Below, piece after piece: positions 17,365 through 25,942 of a stretch of 64,000 bases of DNA (position 1 is its first letter; the number at the start of each line of letters is the position of its first letter). The DNA comes from Alphaproteobacteria bacterium. Its GTDB lineage: Bacteria > Pseudomonadota > Alphaproteobacteria > UBA8366. The notes beneath the pieces are model-generated. The model was given only the letters and a program-made list of their open reading frames with translations. It did not search any database and was not told the DNA's origin. The stretch is from the NCBI GenBank assembly GCA_021774335.1, contig JAJFJD010000043.1, positions 148,032 through 212,031 of the forward strand, given 5' to 3'. The position numbers and the translations under genes were made by a program.

Positions 17365-18102
17365 ATGATCAATTGGACCGAAGACGAGAGTGTTATCGAC
17401 GGTGTGGCCGAGCGCGCTATTACGGTCGAACGCACGGGCGCGGCAATCCCCGGCGTATTCTGGCGCCCCGCCGCCGCCGATACCGCCACACCACTTGTCC
17501 TCATGGGGCACGGCGGCAGCGGTCACAAGCGCAACGAGCGGATGACCATGCTGGGCCGGCTGTTCAGCGGCACCTATGGCTGGTGCGCCGCTTCGATCGA
17601 CGGTCCGGTGCACGGCGACCGCGGACCGGTCACGAACAGCGGTGATGCGGAATACCGGGCGTTGTGGCAGCGGGACAATCCGGTGCAGGAGATGATCGAC
17701 GACTGGAAAGCCGTGCTGGATGCCCTGTTGGTGCTCGACGGCGTCGATCCCGCCCGTATCGGCTATTGGGGCCAGTCGATGGGCACGATGTTCGGCCTGC
17801 CTTTCGTCGCGAGCGAAGCGCGGGTGAAAGTCGCCATCCTCGGCAAGGCCGGGATGACTGGCATGAGCCCGACCCGCAGCGGCATCGCCCCCACTTTCGA
17901 GAAGTTCGCACCGACGGTGTCGCAACCGGTCTTGTTCAATATGCAATGGGACGACGAACGGTTCGACCGCGACGGACAAATCGACCTGTTCGACCGGATC
18001 GGATCGGCGGACAAGCGGCTGCACGCCTATCCCGGCCTGCACTCCGCGAACGGTCCCGATGCATTCGTCGCACAGGCGGATTTCCTAAAGCGGTATCTTT
18101 AG
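17365..18102 (+). CDS. Alpha/beta hydrolase (dienelactone hydrolase-like)
   Basis: A 245-residue cytosolic alpha/beta hydrolase. It has the oxyanion strand LVLMGHGGSGHK (about residues 44-55), the nucleophile elbow G-x-S-x-G as GQSMG with Ser138, and a late His in LHAYPGLHSANGP. The Asp is probably in LFNMQWDDERFDRDG. It would hydrolyse an ester, lactone or thioester. The ATG at 17365 follows a weak purine-rich stretch; no other start fits the family length. Its stop overlaps the stop of the convergent hotdog protein by 4 bp. Confidence 0.85.
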   Translation: MINWTEDESVIDGVAERAITVERTGAAIPGVFWRPAAADTATPLVLMGHGGSGHKRNERMTMLGRLFSGTYGWCAASIDGPVHGDRGPVTNSGDAEYRALWQRDNPVQEMIDDWKAVLDALLVLDGVDPARIGYWGQSMGTMFGLPFVASEARVKVAILGKAGMTGMSPTRSGIAPTFEKFAPTVSQPVLFNMQWDDERFDRDGQIDLFDRIGSADKRLHAYPGLHSANGPDAFVAQADFLKRYL

Positions 18103-18533
18103 AGCGCCTGCTCCAACATTTCACCGACCATCACAACGTCCCCATGCTGGTTGGTGGACTCGATCTCGAAGCGGATACGCTTGCGTTCGTCGATCTTCTC
18201 GACGAGACGGATGACCGTGGTGATCGTGTCGCCTGCAATCACCGGGCGGATGTATTTCGACGACGTCGACAGAAGCGCGGTGCGAATCTTGTAACGCTCG
18301 CAGAACTGGACCAACGGCCGGGACATCAGTGCGGTGGTCATCACGCCATGCGCGATGCGATCCGGGAATGGCGTGTTGGCGCGGGCCCAATCGCCGTCCA
18401 TATGGATCGGATTGAAACTCTGGATCGCGCCCGCGAAGGCGTCGATCGCCGCACCATCGACAAGTTGGGAACTCGATTCGGCCGCGCCCAAGGGAAGCGA
18501 CTCGTATGTTCCGGTCCAAGATTCGATCGTCAT
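18099..18533 (-). CDS. MaoC-like hotdog protein with altered catalytic motif
   Basis: A 144-residue single-hotdog MaoC-like protein. The hydratase signature region reads AIQSFNPIHMD: the NP and the catalytic-type His are kept, but the Asp of the usual SGDxNPxH motif is Ser here. HGVMTTALMSR and the beta-strand series after it fit the hotdog fold. The lost Asp makes an ordinary R-specific enoyl-CoA hydratase activity doubtful; a thioesterase, dehydratase of another substrate or binding role is possible. The gene is divergent from the SDR at 18626, an arrangement typical of CoA-ester catabolic modules. Confidence 0.85.
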   Translation of the reverse strand: MTIESWTGTYESLPLGAAESSSQLVDGAAIDAFAGAIQSFNPIHMDGDWARANTPFPDRIAHGVMTTALMSRPLVQFCERYKIRTALLSTSSKYIRPVIAGDTITTVIRLVEKIDERKRIRFEIESTNQHGDVVMVGEMLEQAL

Positions 18534-18625
18534 GTTGGTGATGCCTCGTGTTGTTGGTCGGCGCGTATTGGTTTTGGCTGCACACCCCTCATGTTACCAT
18601 CGTCCAACGCACAGGGAGGAACCCG

Positions 18626-19405
18626 ATGATCCTGAAAGACAAAGTCGTCCTCGTCACCGGTTCCGGCGCCGGGATCGGTGAAGCTATTGCCATCGCCATG
18701 GCGGAGGCAGGCGCGCAGGTCGTGTCGGCCGATATCGACGGCGCCGCCGCACAAAAGACCGCGGACGCGGCGGCGGCGTTCCAAGCAAAGACGCTGGCGC
18801 TTGAGATCGACGTCGGAAACGTCGCCGAAATCGACGCGATGGTCGGCCGCACCGTCGACGAACTCGGCCGGCTCGACATCATCGTGAACAATGCGGGTGT
18901 CACGCGCCGCGCCTATATCATGGACCTGACCGAAGAAGACTGGGACCGCATCCACCGCGTCAACGCAAAGGGCGTGTTCTTCTGCCTGCAGCGCGCGGCT
19001 CGAACGATGATCGAGCAAGGCGAAGGCCGCATCATCAACATCGCCTCGATCGCCGGACGCGGCTATGCCGGCACGTCGAACGCGGCCTATGCGGCGAGTA
19101 AGGGTGCGGTGATCGCGCTGACCAAAACCGCATCGCAGCAGCTCGGGCCGCACAACATCAACGTGAATGCGATCTGTCCGGGCGTCACGCGGACGCCGCT
19201 GAGCGACCGGAACCTCGCCGTCCGGGCCGAGGAACAGGACGTCAGCCTGGAAGAGGCCTTGAAGAACCATCTCAAGCCGATCCCGATCGGCCGCGCCAAC
19301 CAGGCGGAGGACATCGCCGCGATGGCGGTCTTCCTCGCCTCGCCCGGCGCCCGCAACATCACCGGCCAGGCGTATAACGTCGATGGCGGCTTGGTGTTGA
19401 GCTAG
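18626..19405 (+). CDS. Short-chain dehydrogenase/reductase (SDR)
   Basis: A 259-residue classical SDR. The cofactor motif is TGSGAGIGEA at residues 12-21, NNAG stabilises the central sheet, and the catalytic tetrad is visible with Ser in NIASIAGR and Tyr-x3-Lys in YAASKG. The C-terminus ends NITGQAYNVDGG. An acidic residue after the second strand (SADIDG) suggests NAD preference. AGGGAGG precedes the ATG at 18626. It probably oxidises a hydroxyacyl or alcohol intermediate in the pathway formed with the adjacent hotdog proteins. Confidence 0.92.
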   Translation: MILKDKVVLVTGSGAGIGEAIAIAMAEAGAQVVSADIDGAAAQKTADAAAAFQAKTLALEIDVGNVAEIDAMVGRTVDELGRLDIIVNNAGVTRRAYIMDLTEEDWDRIHRVNAKGVFFCLQRAARTMIEQGEGRIINIASIAGRGYAGTSNAAYAASKGAVIALTKTASQQLGPHNINVNAICPGVTRTPLSDRNLAVRAEEQDVSLEEALKNHLKPIPIGRANQAEDIAAMAVFLASPGARNITGQAYNVDGGLVLS

Positions 19406-19424
19406 GCGATCCCGCTGCCGGGTG

Positions 19425-20786
19425 CTAGGACGATGCCTGACGCTTCATCGCCTTGATGAGAGGTCCGGTGTCGGACGTGGCGTCCAGACGATACACCGCG
19501 TCCATTACGGCATCGGCCTGCGCGTCGTCGCCGTAGACCGCAAATTGAGCTTTGAACTTGGCCTTCACCTCGTCGACGGTCATTGGATTTTTGTCGTCGC
19601 CTTTTGGTGCGTCCACTTCCTTCGCGATTTCCTTACCGTTCTTCAGGCGAATCGTGACGCGGCTCGGCGAGTATTCCGGATGCCGCGCCGATAAGGCGGG
19701 ATCTTCGGCGACCGAGATGCGCTGCATCAAAGCGCCAATGGCAGGATCGTGCAGCGCCTGGTCGGAAAATGACGCCTCACCGAGCACGCCGGTCAACAAC
19801 GCCGTTCCGACCACATAGGGCAGGCTGTGATCCGCCGTCTCACGCGTCTGCGGCGACCAGTTAGAAGGACTGCTCGCCATCATCTCGAAGGACCGGTCGT
19901 AGGTCGCGACGTCGATGCTCTCGATGTCGTCGATATTGAGGCCATCCCGCAGATCCATCGCGGCCCACGCCGCCGCCTGCCCGTGATAGCAGATCGCATA
20001 GCTCTTCAGATTGGTGTGGGCAATTCGTTGTGGCGCTTCGCCCGGTTCCAACGGCCAGTCGATGGGGCCGACGATATCCTGCATGCCGAACTTACCCTCG
20101 AACGGCATGTCTGGGCCGGTGATGCCTTCCTGCGCCAGCAAAGCCGCGAAAACGCCGTTACGCGACGCGTTCGCACCCGCGCAGCCTTTCCAGGCCGACA
20201 GTTCGCCCTTCCGGGTCTGAATCGTCGCCATGTTGGGCACGGCGGCAAGCGCCACCGCATGCGCGAGCTGTTCCCTGTTCAACCCCATGAGCTTGCCGGC
20301 ACAAAGGGCCGACGCGATGACGCCATAGACCGGCTGATCCCAGCCCTGTGAGTTCAGGTCGATCGCAGCACAGCAACCGCAGTAGATTTCATACCCGGTC
20401 GCGATGGCGGCGATGAGCGAGCGACCGTCAGCCTGTCCGGTTTCCGCGGCGGCGAAAGCGGCGCCCATGATATCGCTTGGGTGGCCGCCGCTCTTAATCC
20501 GGTAGGTGTCGCTCATATCGAGGACGCGCAGCATCACACTATTCGCAAAGGCGGCCATTTCCGGCGCGGCCCTGTCACCGCTGCCGAAAATTGTCGCCGG
20601 TGTGTCCATCGAATAGCGGGCGGCCAGGCGGCGCGCGGTCACCGACACCGGGTGACCGTAGCCGCCGGCGACGCAGCCGAGGGTATCGAGAATGCGGTTC
20701 TTACAAGCCGCCGTCACAGAGTCCGGCAAATCCTCGAACCGGGTTGCCAGGGTGTAATCAACGAGTCGCTCCGTTGTCGCATCCAT
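19425..20786 (-). CDS. MmgE/PrpD family protein
   Basis: A 453-residue MmgE/PrpD protein, the fold of 2-methylcitrate dehydratase and related enzymes that add or remove water on branched tricarboxylates or isomerise itaconate-like acids. Recognisable segments are NRILDTLGCVAGGYG, the GHPSDIMGAAFAAAE loop with the conserved His, and YAICYHGQAAAWAAMDL. AGGAAGG precedes the ATG. No methylcitrate synthase or other prp gene is nearby, so a propionate role is not supported. It is convergent with the SDR and upstream of nothing obvious on its strand except the hotdog pair. Confidence 0.87.
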   Translation of the reverse strand: MDATTERLVDYTLATRFEDLPDSVTAACKNRILDTLGCVAGGYGHPVSVTARRLAARYSMDTPATIFGSGDRAAPEMAAFANSVMLRVLDMSDTYRIKSGGHPSDIMGAAFAAAETGQADGRSLIAAIATGYEIYCGCCAAIDLNSQGWDQPVYGVIASALCAGKLMGLNREQLAHAVALAAVPNMATIQTRKGELSAWKGCAGANASRNGVFAALLAQEGITGPDMPFEGKFGMQDIVGPIDWPLEPGEAPQRIAHTNLKSYAICYHGQAAAWAAMDLRDGLNIDDIESIDVATYDRSFEMMASSPSNWSPQTRETADHSLPYVVGTALLTGVLGEASFSDQALHDPAIGALMQRISVAEDPALSARHPEYSPSRVTIRLKNGKEIAKEVDAPKGDDKNPMTVDEVKAKFKAQFAVYGDDAQADAVMDAVYRLDATSDTGPLIKAMKRQASS

Positions 20787-20819
20787 AACGCACCTTCCTG
20801 CGTCGCCTGTTCAGTCGCC

Positions 20820-21242
20820 CTACGGATCGATCCGGGCGGTAGCACTACCCGTTATCACCGTCTTGCCGTCCTGGTTTATGGTTTCCAATGACAGGTCGAC
20901 GAATTGCTCCGAGCCTTCGCTGCGGATCTCGGCCACCGTGGCCGTCGCCGTCAGCGTATCGCCGGGCCAGACCTGATTGGTGAACCGCACGCCGTATTTC
21001 GTCAGACGACCGTCGCCGACATAGTTGGTCAGCATCTTGCCGGTCAGTCCCATGGACAGCATGCCATGGGCGAAGACGCCCGGGTATCCTGCGACCTCGC
21101 GGGTGTAGACATCGTCGGAATGCAGCGGATTGTAATCGCCCGAGGTTCCCGCATACATCACGAGTTGAGTGCGGGATAGGTCGTCGATGACGACTTCCTC
21201 GTAGCTGTCGCCGACCTTCAAATTTTGCGCACTAAGCGGCAT
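20820..21242 (-). CDS. MaoC-like dehydratase with intact hydratase motif
   Basis: A 140-residue MaoC-like hotdog protein. It carries the full hydratase-2 signature SGDYNPLHSDD with catalytic Asp and His, then VFAHGMLSMGL and VWPGDTLTATATV. It would hydrate an enoyl-CoA to an R-3-hydroxyacyl-CoA, or the reverse. The ATG at 21242 is set by a strong GGGGGAG; an in-frame extension has no such site. The gene follows the FAS1-like half-dehydratase after 13 bp on the same strand, so the two likely form one heteromeric enzyme, as ChsH1/ChsH2-type pairs do. Confidence 0.9.
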   Translation of the reverse strand: MPLSAQNLKVGDSYEEVVIDDLSRTQLVMYAGTSGDYNPLHSDDVYTREVAGYPGVFAHGMLSMGLTGKMLTNYVGDGRLTKYGVRFTNQVWPGDTLTATATVAEIRSEGSEQFVDLSLETINQDGKTVITGSATARIDP

Positions 21243-21255
21243 TGGATTCTCCCCC

Positions 21256-21741
21256 TTAGCTCTGTTCGACCGGACGCTCGGTCCGGACGCTGACCGCACG
21301 CGACGTGATGACCAGCTCGCCGTTCTGATCGCGGTATTCCTGAATCCGTTCCAGGAAGGTCAGTGTCCCGGCGCGCTTGCTCTCCTTTTGCCAGGTCTCG
21401 CCTTCCCGCAACGTCACGGTCAGCTGGTCGCCGGGCTTGAGATGCCGGTGATATTCGAAATGCTGCTCCGCATGCAGACCGCCGCTGCTGGGCGCGGGAG
21501 TGTCGAGGCCCGTAGGGTTCTTGCCAGAGCCGAACCATTTCTCGCCAACCTTCGGCCGCAGGTGGTATTCGGGATCGAACTGCGACACCGAGCGAGGAAA
21601 CGTCGGCGGCGCGATGATGTGCCCGACCTCGGATTTCGCCGCGTAGTCAGCATCGTGATAGATCGGATTGTCGTCCGCGATCGACCGCGCGAACATCATG
21701 ATATGCGTTGCCTCGACCGGCATTTTTACGTCATCGGACAT
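21256..21741 (-). CDS. FAS1-like dehydratase-domain protein (MaoC N-terminal half type)
   Basis: A 161-residue protein with the FAS1-like dehydratase domain. The motif region is IADDNPIYHD: the Asp is retained, but the His position of the hydratase motif is Tyr. Later segments (HAEQHFEYHRHLKPGDQLTVT) match the family. Such half-proteins pair with a complete MaoC subunit to make a larger acyl pocket. It starts the two-gene unit with the MaoC gene and is divergent from the SDR at 21975. Confidence 0.87.
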   Translation of the reverse strand: MSDDVKMPVEATHIMMFARSIADDNPIYHDADYAAKSEVGHIIAPPTFPRSVSQFDPEYHLRPKVGEKWFGSGKNPTGLDTPAPSSGGLHAEQHFEYHRHLKPGDQLTVTLREGETWQKESKRAGTLTFLERIQEYRDQNGELVITSRAVSVRTERPVEQS

Positions 21742-21974
21742 GGCCGTGTTCGTCTCCTCTGTGACCGTCGTTATTGGTGGCCGTCATTTTGGGGCCTCTT
21801 CAGGACATATCACGAATCGTCCACGTCTTCGAACAGACCCGTATTCCTACGGCCCGGGCGGCCGCAAGACGCCGATTTCGCTTTTCGCTATGATGCGGTT
21901 TGGGAGCCCGGTTCGGGCGGAAGATATCCGCGGTTTCAAGACAGTGAACCGCAAACAAAAGGAGATACGAGTCG

Positions 21975-22895
21975 ATGGGCATGCTTGAAGGCCGCGTGGC
22001 GATTTGCACAGGGTCCGGCCGAGGGGTCGGCGCCGAAGTGGCGAAACTCATGGCGGCGCATGGCGCGAAGGTTGTCGTCAACGACCCCGGCGTCAGCGGT
22101 GGCGGCGAAGGCGGAGACCAAACACCGGCGCAGGAAATCGTCGATACGATCAAATCCGCCGGCGGCGAGGCGGTCGCGAATTTCGGCTCGGTGACGAGTT
22201 ACGAGGATTGTCTCGGCATGGTGCAACAGGCGCGCGATGAATTCGGCGGCCTGCACATCGTGTTCAACCCGGCAGGCATTCTGCGCGACCGGATGTTCCA
22301 CAAGATGTCGCCGGACGACTTCCAGGCGGTAATCGACGTGCATATGACCGGGCATTTCAACGTCAACCGCGCGGCGATCAACCTGTTCCGCGATCAGGAA
22401 TACGGCCGCATCATCATGTGCGGCTCGACCTCGGGGCTGCTGGGCAACATCGGCCAGGTCAACTACGGCGGCGCCAAGATGGGCATCGCCGCGATGTCGC
22501 GGATCGTCGCGATGGAAAATGCATCGAAGAACATCACCAGCAACGTGATTTGCCCGTCCGCCGATACGCGCATGACCCGCGCCGTGCCGACGCCGAAGGA
22601 TCCCGACGCGGCCGCGGTACGGGAGGAACGGCTGCGCCGCAGCCGGGCCGACGCGATCGCCCCGCTCTGCGTTTTCCTGGCCTCGGAAGACGCCGGCGAC
22701 GTGACCGGACAGATATTTCATCAGCGCGCGGCCGAACTGTCGCTCTACAGCCAACCGCGTCCGTTGCGGATGGTTCATCACCAGGGCGGATGGACGCCGG
22801 AGCTGATCCGCGACGTCGCCATGCCGTCGCTGTCGATCCAGTTCCTGGATATCGCCAATTCCCGGACGGTCCATCCGGGCCTGCCACTCGACTAG
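21975..22895 (+). CDS. SDR family oxidoreductase (peroxisomal MFE-2-like)
   Basis: A 306-residue SDR resembling the dehydrogenase part of multifunctional beta-oxidation proteins. The cofactor motif TGSGRGVGAE is at about residues 12-21, the acidic NDPGVSGGGEGG insertion follows strand 2, and the catalytic set is Ser in CGSTSG and Tyr-x3-Lys in NYGGAK. The usual NNAG reads FNPAG. The extra C-terminal 45 residues extend beyond standard SDRs. It should oxidise an R-3-hydroxyacyl-CoA made by the divergent hotdog hydratase pair. A GC-rich hairpin separates it from the next gene. Confidence 0.9.
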   Translation: MGMLEGRVAICTGSGRGVGAEVAKLMAAHGAKVVVNDPGVSGGGEGGDQTPAQEIVDTIKSAGGEAVANFGSVTSYEDCLGMVQQARDEFGGLHIVFNPAGILRDRMFHKMSPDDFQAVIDVHMTGHFNVNRAAINLFRDQEYGRIIMCGSTSGLLGNIGQVNYGGAKMGIAAMSRIVAMENASKNITSNVICPSADTRMTRAVPTPKDPDAAAVREERLRRSRADAIAPLCVFLASEDAGDVTGQIFHQRAAELSLYSQPRPLRMVHHQGGWTPELIRDVAMPSLSIQFLDIANSRTVHPGLPLD

Positions 22896-22906
22896 AACGC
22901 GGGAAC

Positions 22907-22929
22907 GCCGCGGGCCCTACGCCCGCGGC
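22907..22929 (+). promoter_or_regulatory. GC-rich hairpin between SDR and CoA-transferase genes
   Basis: GCCGCGGGC (22907-22915) and GCCCGCGGC (22921-22929) make a perfect 9-bp stem with a 5-base loop. There is no T-tract, so it is more likely an RNA-stabilising or partial-termination element within the transcript than a full terminator. Confidence 0.5.
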
Positions 22930-22954
22930 GGCATCCTGACCGGAGACCATTATT

Positions 22955-24175
22955 ATGCCCGGACCTTTCGACGGGTTGCGCGTCATCGATGTGACGACGA
23001 TCTTCGTCGGCCCCTTCGCGAGCCAATTGCTTGGCGACATGGGCGCCGACGTGATCAAGGTGGAAGCGCCGGGCGGCGATACCACCCGCATGACCGGCCC
23101 CGCGAACAACCCCGACATGTCGTCGAACTTCCTGCAGGTAAACCGGAACAAGCGCAGCATCTCGCTCGACCTGAAATCCGAAGGCGGGATCGCAGTGCTG
23201 CAGGAACTGGCCCGGTCCGCCGATGTGTTCCTGCATAATATGCGGCCGGAACCGCTGGCACGTCTGAAGATCGACTACGCCAACATCCGGCAGGTCAAAC
23301 CCGATATCGTCTACTGCAATATTTGGGGATTCGGCCGGAACGGCCGGTATGCCGGACAACCCGCCTATGACGACGTGATCCAGGGCGCTTCCGGCATCGT
23401 GGCACTGCAGGCGTTCGGCGGAGGGCGCGCGCGCTATGTGCCGTCGCTGATCGCCGACAAGACGACCGGACTGTTCGCTGGATATGCAATTTCGGCCGCG
23501 CTCTACCATCGCCTCGCCACCGGCGAAGGACAGGAACTCGAAGTGCCCATGTTCGAAAGCATGGTGTCCTTCATGATGCTGGAACATCTCTGGGGCGAGA
23601 CATTCGACCCGCCGCGGGGCCGGGTTGGCTCGGAGCGCCACGCAACGCCGCTGCGCTGGCCGCACGCGACCAAGGATGGACATATCTGCGCCATGCCCTC
23701 GAGCGACAAGCATTGGAAGGCGATGTTGGAAATCATCGACCGGCCGGACCTGGCGGACAACCCGGTCCTGAAGACCCGCCGGGCCCGCAAGCAGAATATC
23801 CCGCAGGTCATGGCCCTGATGGACGAGATCATGGCCACCCGAACCACCGGCGAATGGGCAGAGGCCCTGACCGCCGCCGGCGTCCCGTGCATGCCGATCG
23901 CGAACTTGGAAGATGTGGTTGCGGACGGGCATTTGGCGGACGTCGGGTTCTGGCACGAGATCGACCACCCGACCGAAGGCCGCATTCGGTTGATGAACCC
24001 GCCCTACTCGTTCACCAAGACACCGCCGAGCGTGCGCCGGGCCCCGCCCCGCTTCGCCGAACACACGCGGGAGATTCTATCGGAGCTTGGCTACGGCGAT
24101 GATGCGGCGGATGGCCTGATCGACAGCGGCGCTGTGGTCGCCCAACCGGAAAGCGACGCCGACAGTCCTTTCTGA
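22955..24175 (+). CDS. Family III CoA-transferase (CaiB/BaiF type), second paralogue
   Basis: A 406-residue family III CoA-transferase. Family marks are DVTTIFVGPFASQLLGDMGA, the NRNKRSISLDLK strand, FLHNMRPEPLARL, the GFGRNGRYAG loop, and the catalytic Asp in PAYDDVIQGAS (about residue 139). The start ATG at 22955 lies after GGAGACC. It follows the MFE-2-like SDR and is convergent with the acyl-CoA carboxylase beta subunit, so it likely supplies or recycles the CoA ester of the same substrate. Confidence 0.92.
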   Translation: MPGPFDGLRVIDVTTIFVGPFASQLLGDMGADVIKVEAPGGDTTRMTGPANNPDMSSNFLQVNRNKRSISLDLKSEGGIAVLQELARSADVFLHNMRPEPLARLKIDYANIRQVKPDIVYCNIWGFGRNGRYAGQPAYDDVIQGASGIVALQAFGGGRARYVPSLIADKTTGLFAGYAISAALYHRLATGEGQELEVPMFESMVSFMMLEHLWGETFDPPRGRVGSERHATPLRWPHATKDGHICAMPSSDKHWKAMLEIIDRPDLADNPVLKTRRARKQNIPQVMALMDEIMATRTTGEWAEALTAAGVPCMPIANLEDVVADGHLADVGFWHEIDHPTEGRIRLMNPPYSFTKTPPSVRRAPPRFAEHTREILSELGYGDDAADGLIDSGAVVAQPESDADSPF

Positions 24176-24210
24176 GTCCGCCGAAGGTTTATACGTCGAC
24201 GGCGCGGCAC

Positions 24211-25746
24211 CTAGTAACTGGTGGGCCAGGTCTTCATCGCGTGCTCGCCGATGCCACCGCCCTTTCGCGAGCGATAGATGTCGAGCATGCGCATGATGTA
24301 ATTCCGCGTTTCCTGCGGTTTCACGATATTCTGCAGCGAGTAGATCGTCGCCATATCCCACGGGCCGATATTCTTGTGAATGTTCTCGAAGGCTTCCTCG
24401 TAGCCATCGTCATCCGGCGACAACCCATGCACGATCCGTGTCGCGAAGTCCGGATCCATGAAGCTGACCTCGGCGCTCGGCCAGGCGATCATCTCCTCGT
24501 TATGACGCCCGCCGCCCATGGCGACATAGGCGCGGCCGTAGGCCTTGCGGACGATGACGGTGATGCTCGGCACGCTGACCAGGCAGGTGGAGTTCATGAA
24601 ATTCATGATCCATCCAGGCGCGCCCTTTTTCTCGGCATTGGTGCCGACGACGAATCCCGGCGTGTCCATGAACCGCACCAGCGGGATGTTGAAGCTGTCG
24701 CACATGACCTGAAAGTCGATGATCTTGCGGCAGGCTTCGGCGGACAGAGCGCCACCGCCGATCAACGGATTGTTCGCGATAATTCCGATGACCTTGCCGC
24801 CAAGCCGCGCCAAGGCAACCACCGCCGCCCGGCCGAACCGCGGCTTCAGCTCAAAGACGCTGCCCTTGTCCGCGAAGACCTCGATGATCTTGCGTATGTC
24901 GTAGACCTGCGTCCGCTTCTCCGGAAGGACGTCGATGATCTGCTCCTGATCCGAGTCCGTCGCCGGGTCATACTCAACCTCCGGCGGAAGCTCGCCGTTA
25001 TGGCTCGGCATGTAACTCAGGAAGGTGCGGATTTCTTGCAGGGCCTCCTCGTCGGTATCGACGAAGCGGTCGATCAGGCCGGTCGTTTGCGCGTGAAGGC
25101 GCCAGCCGCCCAGCTCCTCCACGTCGACTTTTTCGCCAATCGCCATGGATACCAGCCCCGGGCTTGAGACTGACATCACCGACCCCTTGCGCATCACCGC
25201 GAAATCGGAAATGCAGCAAAGCCACGCCGACGATCCGAAGGAGGTGCCGAGCGCCGCGGCAACCCAGGGGTTCTCCCGCGTGCGGCGGAACTGTGTCGTG
25301 TCGTTGCCCATCAGCAGGCCCATGCCGCGGGCTCCCATCGCATCGGGCAAGCGCGCGCCGGTTGATTCGCCCACATGGACGAAGGGCATGCCTTTTTCCG
25401 TGGTCACCCGCCGGACATGGCCCATCTTCTTTGAATTGGTAGCGCTGGTGGACGCGCCCTTGACGGTAAAGTCGTTGACGACGACGCCCACATCCCGGCC
25501 GTCAATCTGCGCGAAACCGACGATCTTGCCGTCGCGCGGAGTCTTTGCCTCGTCTTCCTTGAACATGCCGGACGCGCCCAGCAGACCGGTTTCGATGAAG
25601 GTGCCGGGATCGATCAACCCATCCAACCGTTCCTGGGCATTCAGGTCGCCCCGTTCCTTCTTCTTGGCCAGCTTCTCCTTGCCGCCCATCGCGGCGGCGG
25701 CTTCTCGGCGGCGGTCCAGCTCGCTCAATATCTCTTCATGGGCCAC
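24211..25746 (-). CDS. Acyl-CoA carboxylase beta (carboxyltransferase) subunit
   Basis: A 511-residue carboxyltransferase subunit of the propionyl/methylcrotonyl/acetyl-CoA carboxylase group. The start is GTG at 25746, with GGGGAG nine bases upstream; a nearby ATG is in another frame. Visible family segments are ERLDGLIDPGTF, VHVGESTGARLPD, PLIGGGALSAEACRKI, VRFMDTPGFVVG and KAYGRAYVAMGGG, which build the two crotonase-like halves. It transfers carboxyl from carboxybiotin to an acyl-CoA. No biotin carboxylase or biotin carrier gene is in the window, so partners must be encoded elsewhere. It is divergent from the IclR regulator across a striking palindrome. Confidence 0.92.
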   Translation of the reverse strand: MAHEEILSELDRRREAAAAMGGKEKLAKKKERGDLNAQERLDGLIDPGTFIETGLLGASGMFKEDEAKTPRDGKIVGFAQIDGRDVGVVVNDFTVKGASTSATNSKKMGHVRRVTTEKGMPFVHVGESTGARLPDAMGARGMGLLMGNDTTQFRRTRENPWVAAALGTSFGSSAWLCCISDFAVMRKGSVMSVSSPGLVSMAIGEKVDVEELGGWRLHAQTTGLIDRFVDTDEEALQEIRTFLSYMPSHNGELPPEVEYDPATDSDQEQIIDVLPEKRTQVYDIRKIIEVFADKGSVFELKPRFGRAAVVALARLGGKVIGIIANNPLIGGGALSAEACRKIIDFQVMCDSFNIPLVRFMDTPGFVVGTNAEKKGAPGWIMNFMNSTCLVSVPSITVIVRKAYGRAYVAMGGGRHNEEMIAWPSAEVSFMDPDFATRIVHGLSPDDDGYEEAFENIHKNIGPWDMATIYSLQNIVKPQETRNYIMRMLDIYRSRKGGGIGEHAMKTWPTSY

Positions 25747-25806
25747 GGCATGTACTCCCCGGATGCGCTCGCGTCCCTGCGGACGTGAAGACTATGGATT
25801 TCGGCA

Positions 25807-25837
25807 AATGACTATTGCCATATTGGCAATAGTCATT
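25807..25837. promoter_or_regulatory. 31-bp near-perfect palindrome, probable operator for the IclR regulator
   Basis: AATGACTATTGCCA (25807-25820) is followed by TAT and the exact reverse complement TGGCAATAGTCATT (25824-25837). It lies in the divergent space between the carboxylase beta gene (start 25746) and the IclR gene (start 25943). IclR-family dimers bind palindromes here, often repressing both directions. Confidence 0.7.
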
Positions 25838-25861
25838 GAACTATGGCATTGTCTAAGAGGT

Positions 25862-25878
25862 TTGACAAACGCTGTCAA
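25862..25878. promoter_or_regulatory. Second inverted repeat in the IclR divergent region
   Basis: TTGACA (25862-25867) and TGTCAA (25873-25878) are exact 6-bp inverted arms with a 5-bp spacer. The left arm is also a consensus -35 hexamer for rightward transcription towards the IclR gene. Confidence 0.4.
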
Positions 25879-25942
25879 CCGGACGGCGGTGAGGCCGCCG
25901 GCGGCGTGAAGACCGCACACGGCACGACAGAGGATTGCAGGC

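Noticed and set aside
19425..20786. Methylcitrate cycle gene prpD
   Set aside because: No prpB or prpC is nearby and the MmgE/PrpD family is functionally broad.
21936..22874. Open frame of 312 codons antisense to the SDR at 21975
   Set aside because: The forward strand encodes a full SDR with cofactor and catalytic motifs; the antisense product has none and no ribosome-binding site.
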